A stretch of DNA of 46,291 nt from Anaerovibrio lipolyticus (GTDB taxonomy: Bacteria > Bacillota > Negativicutes > Selenomonadales > Selenomonadaceae): contig NZ_JADYTY010000017.1 of assembly GCF_021531495.1 (NCBI RefSeq), positions 1 to 46,291 of the forward strand, written 5' to 3'. The notes beneath the pieces are model-generated. The model worked only from the letters and a program-made list of their open reading frames with translations. It was not told the origin of the DNA and made no database searches. The position numbers and the translations under genes are program-made. Below, piece after piece: positions 1-8,713 of this stretch; the stretch's first letter is position 1; every line of letters begins with the position of its first letter.

Positions 1-2
1 GG

Positions 3-110
3 TATATCGATGTGCCTCGCTTCTTAACGAATTTAAGCCATGAAAAGATGAACATCGTGAAACTTTTCATGTGCTTAAATGAGTTTAGCAGCGTGAGGCA
101 CATCAATATA
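3..110. repeat. Long imperfect inverted repeat (hairpin)
   Basis: Bases 9-47 (beginning GATGTGCCTCGC and ending CATGAAAAG) pair with bases 63-104 (beginning CTTTTCATG and ending GAGGCACATC). Flanking TATAT sequences extend the stem to about 3-110. The apical loop is about 15 bases, and there are a few mismatches and bulges. No U-tract follows on either strand, so it is not a simple terminator. It could be the end of a mobile element cut by the window edge, a REP-like repeat or a structured RNA. Bases 111-278 also hold two GTATATG-containing direct repeats but no convincing gene. Confidence 0.6.
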
Positions 111-278
111 GCGCGAGCGTGCCTGTAAGGGTATATGCCATGCCTCAGTAAAGAGTATATGTATGCCATTATGCAAATAAGTCTTTTACTCTGCAAATCA
201 GAATTTCCTCCATTAAAATATTATAGCGCAAGCACAGCATACTACGCTATTTGACTAAAATAAACAAACATTTTATTC

Positions 279-307
279 TTGTGTTAAATAGATATTTGGG
301 TTATAAT
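279..307 (+). promoter_or_regulatory. Putative sigma-A promoter of cydABDC
   Basis: TTGTGT at 279-284, a 17-base spacer and a perfect TATAAT at 302-307 lie 54 bases before the cydA start. The -35 matches consensus at only three of six positions, so an activator or redox control is possible. No convincing Rex-type palindrome was found. Confidence 0.5.
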
Positions 308-360
308 AAGAACATAACATATAAAATGCGTTGTAATAATACAAAAGGAGGGGTAAATTT

Positions 361-1731
361 ATGGATGCATTGCTGTTATCGCGATGGCAGTTTGCCATTA
401 CCACCGTATATCATTTTCTATTTGTTCCAATTACGCTGGGATTATCCATCTTCGTGGCGTTGCTGGAAACATGTTATGTTCGTACGAAACGGCCTGTTTG
501 GAAGGAAACTAGTCGCAAGCTGGTACGCTTTTTTGGCACTCTTTTCATTATTAATTTCTCTATGGGTGTAGTAACTGGTATTGTGCAGGAATTTCATTTT
601 GGCATGAACTGGTCAGAATATGCTCGCTTCATGGGAGATATTTTTGGCGCTCCGCTGGCTTTGGAAGCACTGACAGCATTTTTTCTGGAATCTACCTTTA
701 TTGGTATTTGGATTTTTGGCTGGGATAAGCTGTCCGAAAAAGCCCATTGTATCTGTATTTGGATAGTGGCGTTTGCCAGCAACCTTTCGGCATTTTGGAT
801 TCTAGTGGCCAATTCCTTTATGCAGCATCCAGTAGGATATGCTATTAGCAACGGTCGGGCAGAAATGACAGATTTTCTGGCTTTAATTACCAATCCCTAT
901 GTTATAGGCGAATATTCACATACTCTGTTTTCGGCTATTGTAACAGCAGGCTTCCTTGTAATAACTGTTTCAGCCTGGAAGATTCTTCATGACGAGGTTT
1001 CCCGTCAGGCCTTTACTCAAACCCTGAAAGCTGGTGGCATCTTTATGCTATTAGGTCTGTTTGCAGCTATGGGCAGTGGTCATATGCATGCCCAGTATCT
1101 GGCCCAGGCCAATCCTATGAAGTTATCTTCCTTTGAAGCACTCTGGGAAACCGAGGATCCTGCTCCTTTTGCCATTATAGCTGATATCAACGAAGTAGAG
1201 CATAAGAACGATATGGAGATAACCATTCCAGCTATGTTTTCCATGATGCTGTACAATGAGCCATCAGGGGCTGTAACTGGTATTAATCAGCTGCAGGAGG
1301 AATATGCTGCCCAGTACGGTCCTGGGGAATATCGCCCTGATGTGACAGGCATGTTCTGGAGCTTCCGTATTATGATTGGCTTAGGTGGACTTATGTTGCT
1401 CTTAGCATTTGTGGCGGCCTACCTGGGTTGGAAGAAGTGTCCTATGAATTTTCCTATATTTTTGAAGCTTTTGCCGTGGCTGCTGCCACTGCCATTTATC
1501 GCTAACAGCGTTGGCTGGTATATTGCAGAAGGTGGACGTCAGCCTTGGATTGTCTTTGGTCTCCAAAAAACTAGCGAGGCTGTTTCGCCAAATCTGACCA
1601 GTTCTGATGTGTGGTTGACCATGGTAGGCTTTACCCTTATCTATCTGGTTTTGGCTATAGCAGCCCTTTGGATTGCTGTGGGCTTTATAAAGAAAACCCA
1701 CATTGCCTTTGACGAAGGGAGGAAAGCATGA
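361..1731 (+). CDS. cydA: Cytochrome bd ubiquinol/menaquinol oxidase subunit I
   Basis: Catalytic subunit of cytochrome bd, an inner-membrane quinol:O2 oxidoreductase that reduces O2 to water without pumping protons. The 456-residue multi-helix protein carries the expected haem-ligand positions: H18 in VYHFLF, H187 in GEYSHT and M338 in SFRIMIG. The quinol-site signature GGRQPW is near residue 392. It is shorter than the E. coli protein (about 520 residues), with a short loop between PMKLSSFEALWET and the next helix, as in the short-Q-loop Firmicute type. The start is fixed by AAGGAGGGG seven bases upstream. It overlaps cydB by 4 bases (ATGA). In a probable anaerobe its likely role is O2 scavenging, which is inference. 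Confidence 0.96.
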   Translation: MDALLLSRWQFAITTVYHFLFVPITLGLSIFVALLETCYVRTKRPVWKETSRKLVRFFGTLFIINFSMGVVTGIVQEFHFGMNWSEYARFMGDIFGAPLALEALTAFFLESTFIGIWIFGWDKLSEKAHCICIWIVAFASNLSAFWILVANSFMQHPVGYAISNGRAEMTDFLALITNPYVIGEYSHTLFSAIVTAGFLVITVSAWKILHDEVSRQAFTQTLKAGGIFMLLGLFAAMGSGHMHAQYLAQANPMKLSSFEALWETEDPAPFAIIADINEVEHKNDMEITIPAMFSMMLYNEPSGAVTGINQLQEEYAAQYGPGEYRPDVTGMFWSFRIMIGLGGLMLLLAFVAAYLGWKKCPMNFPIFLKLLPWLLPLPFIANSVGWYIAEGGRQPWIVFGLQKTSEAVSPNLTSSDVWLTMVGFTLIYLVLAIAALWIAVGFIKKTHIAFDEGRKA

Positions 1732-2744
1732 TGGACCTCACTGTTATTTGGTTTATTCTAATAGTTGTACTCTTTACAGGCTTCTTTATTCTGGAAGGCT
1801 TTGATTATGGTGTGGGAGGGCTTATGCCTTTCCTATCTGATGATACCAAGGAACGGGGGGAGATTCTTCGTACTATTACCCCGGTGTGGGATGGTAATGA
1901 GGTATGGATGATTACTGCCGGTGGTGCCATGTTTGCTGCTTTTCCTCATGTTTATGCTACCATGTTCTCAGCCTTTTATTTGGCTTTGTTTCTGATGCTG
2001 GTGGCACTGATTTTGAGAGGTGTAGCCTTTGATCTGCGAGGTCGTCATGAATCTGTTGGCTGGCAGAAATTTTGGGATAGAGCTATTTGCTTCGGCAGTG
2101 TTGTTCCTGCCTTTCTTTGGGGTGTAGCGGTTACGGATTTGATTGCGGGCATACCCATCAATGAAAAAATGATTTATACAGGGGGCTTCTTTGACCTGTT
2201 AAGCCCATATTCTATTGTAGGGGGACTGGCTTTCCTGTTCGTTTTCCTCTATCATGGTGCTTCCTTCCTTACCTTGCGTCTAGCTAGAGAAAAGCTGATT
2301 GGACGTTGCCAGAGCATGGCTATGAAGGTTGGCGGTTTAGCCACTATTTTCTTTGTGGCTTGCATGGGATTGACTATGCAGTATACAGATTTGTTTACCA
2401 AGCCTGTGGCGGCTGTGGCACTTTGTGGTGCAGCTGTATTTTTCCTTGTAGCCCTTGGCAGCATGAAAAAAGGCAATGGCAAGGCTAGCTTTTGCCTGAG
2501 TACCTTGGCTATAGCAGCTACTACAGTAGCTTTCTTTGCAGGACTTTTCCCAAGATTGATGGTTTCCAGCCTCAATCCTGCCTATAGTCTGACCATTACC
2601 AATGCTTCCTCCAGCCCATATACTCTGTCTATTATGACGGTGGCAGCTGGTATATTTGTACCTATTGTTCTGATTTATCAGGCATGGAGTTATCATATTT
2701 TCCGTAAGCGTGTTACTCCTAAGGACGCTGAAGAACATTATTGA
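1728..2744 (+). CDS. cydB: Cytochrome bd oxidase subunit II
   Basis: Membrane partner of CydA in the bd oxidase. The 338-residue hydrophobic protein opens with the family hallmark FFILEGFDYGVGGL, followed by TITPVWDGNEVWMITAGGAMFAAFP, which is typical of CydB near residues 45-70. Eight or nine hydrophobic segments are visible. Its length matches the roughly 340-residue Firmicute family. The start overlaps the cydA stop (ATGATG), so translation is probably coupled. A second ATG directly follows the first and cannot be excluded. Its stop overlaps the start of the cydD reading frame, so the four cyd genes form one operon. Confidence 0.95.
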   Translation: MMDLTVIWFILIVVLFTGFFILEGFDYGVGGLMPFLSDDTKERGEILRTITPVWDGNEVWMITAGGAMFAAFPHVYATMFSAFYLALFLMLVALILRGVAFDLRGRHESVGWQKFWDRAICFGSVVPAFLWGVAVTDLIAGIPINEKMIYTGGFFDLLSPYSIVGGLAFLFVFLYHGASFLTLRLAREKLIGRCQSMAMKVGGLATIFFVACMGLTMQYTDLFTKPVAAVALCGAAVFFLVALGSMKKGNGKASFCLSTLAIAATTVAFFAGLFPRLMVSSLNPAYSLTITNASSSPYTLSIMTVAAGIFVPIVLIYQAWSYHIFRKRVTPKDAEEHY

Positions 2745-4456
2745 TACAACGAGATATGAAAAAATGCTTCTTCTTCCAGACAATGGTTCACAACAAAGCC
2801 ATTCTTGCTGGCTATGCCCTGTGTGAAACGGGGCGGGCCATGCTGATTGCAGCGGCTGCCTTTTGGGCAGCTACAGTAGTGGATGATGTATTTTTGCAGG
2901 AAATGGCACCAAGTGAAACGGCACCAGTTTTATTGATGGCAGCACCGGCTTTGCTGGTGCTGTTTCTTGTGCTTATTTTTTTGTATTTACTAGGCTTTCT
3001 GCTGAATTATCAGCAACAGGAGCTTTCTTATAGGGCTCGCAGCTTAGTAAGGGAAAAGCTTCATGAAAAAATTTTGTCTTCTATAAGTATAAAGGGGCAG
3101 GCAGGGGGCGAATTCATACAGATGAATAATCTCCTGCCTCTGGCTCTGGAGCAGGTAGATGCATTGGATTTATGGTTTACCAAAGTTCTGCCGGTAATTT
3201 TTGGGTTGGCTATTCACCTGCCCATTTTACTGATTATTTCGGCTGGGACCGATCCGATGACTGGATTGCTGATGCTGATTACTCTGCCTATTGCCCCTTT
3301 TCTTCTTTATCTTATAGGCCGTGTAAGCCGTGATGCCAGCAAAAAAGAATGGCAGAAGCTAACGGAGCTTTCTGCTGGTTTTGCAGAGCTTTTGCACACC
3401 TTGCCTACTGTTAAGCTTTTCCGTCAGGAGAGGAGATTGACAGAGACGGTGGCCAGCCTTAGTGAGAATTTTGCTCAGTCTGCCTTGCTGGTGCTGCAAA
3501 TTACCTTTATTTCAGCTTTTGCCTTGGAGTTGATAACCACTCTCTCCATAGCCATTGTGGCTGTGAGTATAGGTTTGCGGTTGTTATATGGGCAGCTGAC
3601 ATTTTTTACGGCCTTTTTTGTCCTGCTGGTGCTACCGGAATTCTATCAGCCATTGCGACAGGCAGGAACAGCTTTTCATGGAGGTATGACTGCTTATACG
3701 GCGGAAACGTCCCTGGCAGAATTTTTGCATTCCAGGGAGGTTAAGGCAGAGGCCAATCTATCAAATGATTTGACTCAGGAGATGGGAGTAATAATAGGCC
3801 AGCATATAAGCTTTGGTTACGGAGCAGGATCTCTGCCGATATTGCAGGATAAGAGCTTTGTGGTACCTGCACAGCAAATTACCGTAATCCGGGGAAGCAG
3901 CGGCAGCGGCAAAACAACTCTTTTGCGACTTTGTGGAGGATTACTTTCCCCTACGAAAGGTATCTTAAGAAAGTCTAGGGTTCCTTTAAGCTACGTGCCT
4001 CAGGAGCCTCATCTATTCAATGGCACGTTGGCAGAAAATATTACCTTGGTATTTGCGGCTGATTCCTATAGTGCAGAGGAGCAGGCCAAAATACGTCAAG
4101 CCTTGGAGAAAGTTCAATTGCTTGCTTGGGCAGAGCAGCTGCCTCAGGGCATGATGACTCTTTTGGGAGAAGGAGGACAGAATTTGTCTCAGGGGCAGCG
4201 AAAACGTTTGGGCTTGGCCAGAGCCATTTATCAGCAACGGGATTTGGTTTTGATGGATGAGCCTACGGCAGCCCTTGATTCCGCTACCAGAGCTGAAATC
4301 ATAAAGGTACTGTGGGAGCTGGCTCAAGGGAGAACCCTGCTTTTGGTTAGCCATGATGAGGATTTGCTGGCTCTAGCGGATAATATTATTTTGCTAGAGC
4401 CAGTGGAACAAAATTTAGAGGTGCAGATTGAAACTGAAGAGGAGGTGGTTTTATGA
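2741..4456 (+). CDS. cydD: Thiol reductant/haem ABC exporter, CydD subunit
   Basis: First half-transporter of the heterodimeric CydDC exporter, needed for bd oxidase assembly. It has an N-terminal ABC transmembrane domain of about six helices (residues about 15-320), and LPTVKLFRQERR is typical of the CydD coupling region. The ATPase domain has Walker A GSSGSGKTT, signature LSQGQRKR and Walker B LVLMDEPTAALD. The frame opens at TTG 2741, overlapping the cydB stop as TTGA. ATG 2756 is an alternative start, and neither has a strong ribosome site, which suggests translational coupling. The CydD rather than CydC assignment rests on family resemblance and gene order cydA-B-D-C. Confidence 0.88.
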   Translation: MIQRDMKKCFFFQTMVHNKAILAGYALCETGRAMLIAAAAFWAATVVDDVFLQEMAPSETAPVLLMAAPALLVLFLVLIFLYLLGFLLNYQQQELSYRARSLVREKLHEKILSSISIKGQAGGEFIQMNNLLPLALEQVDALDLWFTKVLPVIFGLAIHLPILLIISAGTDPMTGLLMLITLPIAPFLLYLIGRVSRDASKKEWQKLTELSAGFAELLHTLPTVKLFRQERRLTETVASLSENFAQSALLVLQITFISAFALELITTLSIAIVAVSIGLRLLYGQLTFFTAFFVLLVLPEFYQPLRQAGTAFHGGMTAYTAETSLAEFLHSREVKAEANLSNDLTQEMGVIIGQHISFGYGAGSLPILQDKSFVVPAQQITVIRGSSGSGKTTLLRLCGGLLSPTKGILRKSRVPLSYVPQEPHLFNGTLAENITLVFAADSYSAEEQAKIRQALEKVQLLAWAEQLPQGMMTLLGEGGQNLSQGQRKRLGLARAIYQQRDLVLMDEPTAALDSATRAEIIKVLWELAQGRTLLLVSHDEDLLALADNIILLEPVEQNLEVQIETEEEVVL

Positions 4457-6081
4457 GATTGCTCCATTTACTGTCTCTGGTATCTCCTTGGGCATTACTG
4501 CTGGCAAGCCTGGTAAGCCTTGGGGCGGCAGCGGCAGGTATTTGCTTGTTGGGCTCCTCTGCTTGGCTGATTGCCTCTGCGGCTTTATTGCCTCCTCTTT
4601 CCGCCTTGGCATTAGGTATCACCGGTGTTCGTGCCTGTGGTATTTTTCGCGCCGTATTTCGTTATGGAGAAAGGTATATTTCTCACCGCCTTGCTTTTCA
4701 TGGCCTAACTAAGATACGTGTAAGTCTTTACAAAAAAGCTGCTCTGCTGCTGCCCCTGCGGGGAGGTGTGGCCAAACAGGGAGAATTGCTGCATGATTTG
4801 TTGACTGGAGCTGATGAGCTAAGGGACTTTTTTGTGCGGGGGATGCTGCCGCCGGTGACAGCAGGTATTTTGACGGTTTGTATTACTTATTGGTTAGCTA
4901 GGCATACGGATTTATTTTGGCTTCTGCCCTTATTATTTATTTTACGCTTAGAAATTCCTTTCCTTATTTGGCAAAAAAGTCATCCTGATAGCAGACAGCT
5001 GGATGGTGCTTATCGCAGTGCCTTAATGGATATGGGAGCTGGGCTGGATGAATTGTATTTGGCAGGCTCAGCTTCGGCCCGTGGTATTCTCAGACAGGCG
5101 GCAGAAGAGAAGCTGCAGGGGGATAAAAAAGCTCGCCTCGTTAATGATAAAGGGGATACCTTGCTCAATATATTGGATGCTTTTGTAGTGATATTGCTTA
5201 TGGCCAGTATGATTCCCGCTGTGGCATTAGGCGATCTTTCAGGTATTGATTTTGCAGTATATTTTTTGGTATTACAGACCCTTTTGCTTGAATTTCGCAT
5301 GTTACCAGAAGCTATGCGTCAGATACAGTGCAGTAATAGGGCAGCTTGTTCCCTTTGGACTTCCCGGGAACAACAGGCAAATGGGGGGCAACGGGAGCAA
5401 TTGACAGCTCATAAGCAATCATGTTCGCCAGAGCAAAAACAGGCTTTACTTTGGGTTGAGGATTTGTGCTTTTCCTATGGGCAGGGGCAGAATCTCCTAT
5501 CTCATATTTCCTTTTCTATACAGCAGGGGCAGCATACAGCCATTGTTGGTGCCAGTGGCTCAGGCAAAACCACGCTGACACAGCTTTTATTAGGCGTTTG
5601 GCCACCTGATAAGGGCGGTATTTATTGGCAGGGCAAATCCTATCTGGCTATGGATGTGGAAAATATTCGAAAAAATATCAGTGCCATGCCTCAGGGCAGT
5701 GTACTTTTTGCTAAATCCATTCGGGAAAACTTCCGTATTTTATGTCCGGATATTGAGGAATCAGATATGTGGCAGGCCTTGCAGGATGCTCAGCTGGACA
5801 CCGTTGTTAAATCCATGGCTCAGGGACTTGATACTCCCTTGGGACAGGATGCCTGTGATTTATCCGGGGGACAGCGGAGTTGTTTGCTTACAGCCCTTGC
5901 CATAGCAGGCACAGCGCCTTTGATTATATTGGATGAGCCTACCTGTGGATTGGATAAGCAAAGAGCTTTAAAGCTGATGGAATCCCTTTGGCACCGGATG
6001 AAAGCAAGGGAGCAAACCTTGGTGGTTATCACTCATGAGGAAGAACTAACTAAGAAATTTTCTCAGGTTATTCATCTTTAA
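4453..6081 (+). CDS. cydC: Thiol reductant/haem ABC exporter, CydC subunit
   Basis: Second half-transporter of CydDC. The N-terminal membrane domain contains the CydC-type segment GIFRAVFRYGERYISHR, about 55-80 residues in. The C-terminal ATPase has Walker A GASGSGKTT, signature LSGGQRS and Walker B LIILDEPTCGLD. At 542 residues it is close to the family norm. The start overlaps the cydD stop as ATGA and is preceded by GGAGGTGG. It ends the cyd operon. No hairpin terminator follows, and the next gene begins 60 bases later, so read-through into the acyltransferase is possible. Confidence 0.88.
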   Translation: MRLLHLLSLVSPWALLLASLVSLGAAAAGICLLGSSAWLIASAALLPPLSALALGITGVRACGIFRAVFRYGERYISHRLAFHGLTKIRVSLYKKAALLLPLRGGVAKQGELLHDLLTGADELRDFFVRGMLPPVTAGILTVCITYWLARHTDLFWLLPLLFILRLEIPFLIWQKSHPDSRQLDGAYRSALMDMGAGLDELYLAGSASARGILRQAAEEKLQGDKKARLVNDKGDTLLNILDAFVVILLMASMIPAVALGDLSGIDFAVYFLVLQTLLLEFRMLPEAMRQIQCSNRAACSLWTSREQQANGGQREQLTAHKQSCSPEQKQALLWVEDLCFSYGQGQNLLSHISFSIQQGQHTAIVGASGSGKTTLTQLLLGVWPPDKGGIYWQGKSYLAMDVENIRKNISAMPQGSVLFAKSIRENFRILCPDIEESDMWQALQDAQLDTVVKSMAQGLDTPLGQDACDLSGGQRSCLLTALAIAGTAPLIILDEPTCGLDKQRALKLMESLWHRMKAREQTLVVITHEEELTKKFSQVIHL

Positions 6082-6141
6082 TCTTTGGGTGAAATAGTGT
6101 AAAATAATATCATTGAATGATGATATAAAGGAGTGCATTAC

Positions 6142-7017
6142 ATGTACTATATTTTAAAGATGCTTAGCTGGCTGGCCTGTAGATTCCCTATGAAAGCCTG
6201 TTTGAAGCTGGGAAATTTCTTAGGCAAGCTGACCTGGTTGGTGGTGCCAGAAAAGCGAAAAAAAATGGCCCGAGAAAATATTATTCGCTGTTTGCAGGTG
6301 GATGAGCAGGAGGCAGAGCGGATTGCCAAAGCCTCGTGGGTGCAGTTTGGCCCTATGATTATGGAGGTTCTGCGTTATCCAGATCTGATAAAGAATGGCA
6401 AAATGTATCAGCATGTGTCCATTGAGGGGCTGGAGTATCTGCTGGATGCGGTGCGGGCCGGCAAGGGGGGCATTATTGCCACCAATCACAGCGATAGCTG
6501 GGAAATTATGGGAGCGGCCTTGGCTCAATATGGTGTGCCTTTAGTGGGGGTGGCCATGAAGCAGAAGAATAGCCAGGCCAACCGGTTTATTTTGGAATAT
6601 AGAGAAATGTCCGGTATGCATATTACCTACAAATCTGATGGGCGGGATATGCTGAAGATGATTAAAGATGGCTGGATGATTGGTTTGATTATGGACCAGG
6701 ATCCTAGCTTGAAATACGGTATTATTCTGGATTTCTTTGGCCGGAAAACCAATTGTGTTACAGGGCCAGCCACTTTGGCAAGGATACAGAATGCCCCTAT
6801 TTTTCCGGGACAGATTCAGCATCGGCCAGATGGGGGGCACCATATAACCATTTTCCCTCCAATTTATGTGGAAAGAACCAAGGATAAGCAGGAGGATATA
6901 CGCCGTACCATGCAACAGCTATTGAATATTCTGGAGCAGCAGATACGGAACCATCCAGAGGACTGGTTCTGGCTCCACGACCGCTGGAAATCCGTTAGAA
7001 GCATTGGCTTGGATTAA
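6142..7017 (+). CDS. LpxL/HtrB-family lysophospholipid (lipid A late) acyltransferase, copy A
   Basis: Predicted membrane-anchored acyltransferase adding a secondary acyl chain to lipid A. This 291-residue protein has the catalytic HX4(D/E) box as NHSDSWE near residue 116. It also has the FFGRKTNCVTGPATLA segment and the C-terminal HPEDWFWLHDRWK, both typical of LpxL/LpxM. ATG 6142 is preferred over GTG 6133 because AAAGGAG lies eight bases before it and overlaps the GTG. A clear terminator follows, separating it from lpxC. It is a divergent paralogue of the gene at 19114. Acyl chain and position specificity cannot be read from the sequence. Confidence 0.88.
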   Translation: MYYILKMLSWLACRFPMKACLKLGNFLGKLTWLVVPEKRKKMARENIIRCLQVDEQEAERIAKASWVQFGPMIMEVLRYPDLIKNGKMYQHVSIEGLEYLLDAVRAGKGGIIATNHSDSWEIMGAALAQYGVPLVGVAMKQKNSQANRFILEYREMSGMHITYKSDGRDMLKMIKDGWMIGLIMDQDPSLKYGIILDFFGRKTNCVTGPATLARIQNAPIFPGQIQHRPDGGHHITIFPPIYVERTKDKQEDIRRTMQQLLNILEQQIRNHPEDWFWLHDRWKSVRSIGLD

Positions 7018-7043
7018 CGGCAGACAATTGAATATAAAATCAA

Positions 7044-7077
7044 GCCTCAAAAATTATGATTTTTGGGGCATTTTTTT
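7044..7077 (+). terminator. Rho-independent terminator after acyltransferase A
   Basis: GCCTCAAAAA (7044-7053) pairs with TTTTTGGGGC (7060-7069, one G-U pair) around a 6-base loop and is followed by ATTTTTTT. It ends the acyltransferase transcript and isolates the lpxC operon. Confidence 0.85.
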
Positions 7078-7159
7078 GCATTTTACTAAAATCCCTGCTT
7101 TGATTATTGCTAAGAAAAATAAGTTGTCTTGGGAGCAGAGGATAGGTTGTGGGAAAATC

Positions 7160-7188
7160 TGTACATTTTGTCATAAATATGCTAGTAT
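7160..7188 (+). promoter_or_regulatory. Candidate promoter of the lpxC LPS operon
   Basis: TGTACA at 7160-7165, a 17-base spacer and TAGTAT at 7183-7188 with an extended -10 TG at 7180-7181. It lies between the upstream terminator and lpxC, about 45 bases from the start codon. An overlapping TTGTCA/TAATAT pair with a 15-base spacer is a weaker alternative. Confidence 0.45.
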
Positions 7189-7231
7189 TAATATGTTGAG
7201 TTAGGTTTTCGGATGTTTTGATAAGTGAGGG

Positions 7232-8065
7232 ATGGATTTGGCATTTCAGACAACAATTGCTGCGCCGGTAAGCTATACTGGTGTAGGGCTCCATTCCGGC
7301 AAGGATGTAACCATGAAGCTGCAGCCGGCAGAGGCTGATACAGGCATTGTCTTTACCAGAGTGGATTTGCCGGGACAGCCACAGGTGGAGGCCAAGGCAG
7401 AGAATGTAACCTCCACTCTGCGAGCTACAACTATCGAGGACAATGGCATCAAGATGTTTACCATCGAGCATGTTATGTCAGCTCTCCACGGAGCCGGTAT
7501 TGACAATGTGGAAATCTGCATTAATGCAGAGGAGCCTCCGGTGGCAGATGGCAGCAGCCGAGAGTTCTTCCAACTGCTGCAAAAGGCAGGTATTCGTCAG
7601 CTGGATAGAGAGCGTCAGGAGATTGTTATAGATCAGCTTTATAGAGTAGATGATGGAGACAAATTTGTCTTGGCTCTGCCCTATGATGGCTTTCGGGTAA
7701 GTTTTACCTCTATTAATCCTCATCCTTTGATTGGGATACAGTATGGCGATTATGAGATTACTGAGGAAAATTACCTGAAGGAGATTGCTCCTGCCAGAAC
7801 TATTGCCTATGAAAAAGAGGTAGAGGCTCTCCACAAGATGGGCTTGGGGCTAGGCGGTACCCTGGAAAACGTTATTGTTTATAATGATGAGGGTTGGATG
7901 AACCCATTGATTTATCCAGATGAGCTGGTAAGGCACAAAATCCTTGATTTGGTAGGGGATTTGCGCCTGGCAGGCATAGTTAAGGGCCACTTTGTGGCTG
8001 TAAAGTCAGGTCATGCACTGAATACAACCATGTCCAAGCTGCTTAAGGCAAAGCTGGGCAAATAA
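7232..8065 (+). CDS. lpxC: UDP-3-O-acyl-N-acetylglucosamine deacetylase
   Basis: Cytosolic zinc enzyme catalysing the committed step of lipid A synthesis: deacetylation of UDP-3-O-acyl-GlcNAc. Zinc ligands are visible as H80 (in TIEHVMSALHG, with E79 as the catalytic base) and H235/D239 (in HKILDLVGD). The active-site H261 is in KSGHALN. At 277 residues it is slightly shorter than the E. coli enzyme (305). The start is uncertain: ATG 7232 sits one base after GAGGG, whereas TTG 7238 has better spacing and would remove two residues. It heads the long LPS operon behind its own promoter. Unlike many Firmicute homologues it is not fused to fabZ, which is the next gene. Confidence 0.96.
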   Translation: MDLAFQTTIAAPVSYTGVGLHSGKDVTMKLQPAEADTGIVFTRVDLPGQPQVEAKAENVTSTLRATTIEDNGIKMFTIEHVMSALHGAGIDNVEICINAEEPPVADGSSREFFQLLQKAGIRQLDRERQEIVIDQLYRVDDGDKFVLALPYDGFRVSFTSINPHPLIGIQYGDYEITEENYLKEIAPARTIAYEKEVEALHKMGLGLGGTLENVIVYNDEGWMNPLIYPDELVRHKILDLVGDLRLAGIVKGHFVAVKSGHALNTTMSKLLKAKLGK

Positions 8066-8098
8066 TACATAAAATATGAAGAGAAGAGGTTTTTTTAT

Positions 8099-8533
8099 AT
8101 GGTATTGGAAATTGACGAAATAAAGAAGATTCTGCCCCATCGTGCTCCATTTTTGCTGGTAGATAGAATTATCGAAATTGATCCATTCAAATCTGCTGTA
8201 GGCATCAAGAATGTAACCTATAATGAGCCACAGTTCCACGGACATTTCCCTCACAAGGCTATTATGCCAGGTGTTTTGATTTTGGAGGCTATGGCTCAGG
8301 TTGGCGGTATTGCCATGCTTTATCCAGAGGAAAACCGTGGTAAGATTGCTCTGTTTGGTGGCATGGACAATATTAAATTCAAAAAGATGGTAGTGCCTGG
8401 CGATCAGATGATTATGAAAGCTAATCTTTTGAAGGTACATGGTGATTATGGCAAGCTTCATGCAGAATCCTATGTGGATGATGTGCTGGCAGCACAGGCT
8501 GATTTTACCTTTGCCCTGCAGAGACCAGAGTAA
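8099..8533 (+). CDS. fabZ: (3R)-hydroxyacyl-ACP dehydratase FabZ
   Basis: Fatty-acid synthesis dehydratase that competes with LpxA for the shared 3-hydroxyacyl-ACP pool, so its place next to lpxC and lpxA makes metabolic sense. The 144-residue hot-dog-fold protein shows HRAPFLLVDRI at the N-terminus. The catalytic pair is H49 (in HFPHKAIMPGV) and E63 (in LILEAMAQ), with the usual 14-residue spacing. AGAGG lies nine bases before the ATG. The 180 bases after it hold no gene that I can support. Confidence 0.96.
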   Translation: MVLEIDEIKKILPHRAPFLLVDRIIEIDPFKSAVGIKNVTYNEPQFHGHFPHKAIMPGVLILEAMAQVGGIAMLYPEENRGKIALFGGMDNIKFKKMVVPGDQMIMKANLLKVHGDYGKLHAESYVDDVLAAQADFTFALQRPE

Positions 8534-8713
8534 ATGTTGTTCATAGTAGGCTGATTAATAAAGAAAATTGAAGAAATTCTTAGTATTTCTCGAAAAACAG
8601 TCGAATATAAGGAAATATAGCATACAACATATATGGTTTGTGCTGTGATTGTATACATGATAGTAGGTGTACTGACGATAGGTTTTTCGGGGGTACTAAA
8701 GGAGTTGTAATAA

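Noticed and set aside
251-310. Rex-type redox operator upstream of cydA
   Set aside because: Only a single TTGTG half-site is present at 279, with no matching CACAA half-site at palindromic spacing.
6085-6110. Promoter between cydC and acyltransferase A
   Set aside because: TTGGGT at 6085 has no -10 at 16-18 bases, and TAAAAT at 6100 has no -35; read-through from the cyd operon remains possible.
8534-8713. Gene or promoter in the fabZ-lpxA gap
   Set aside because: No frame with a ribosome site and no well-spaced -35/-10 pair; only scattered AT-rich matches.
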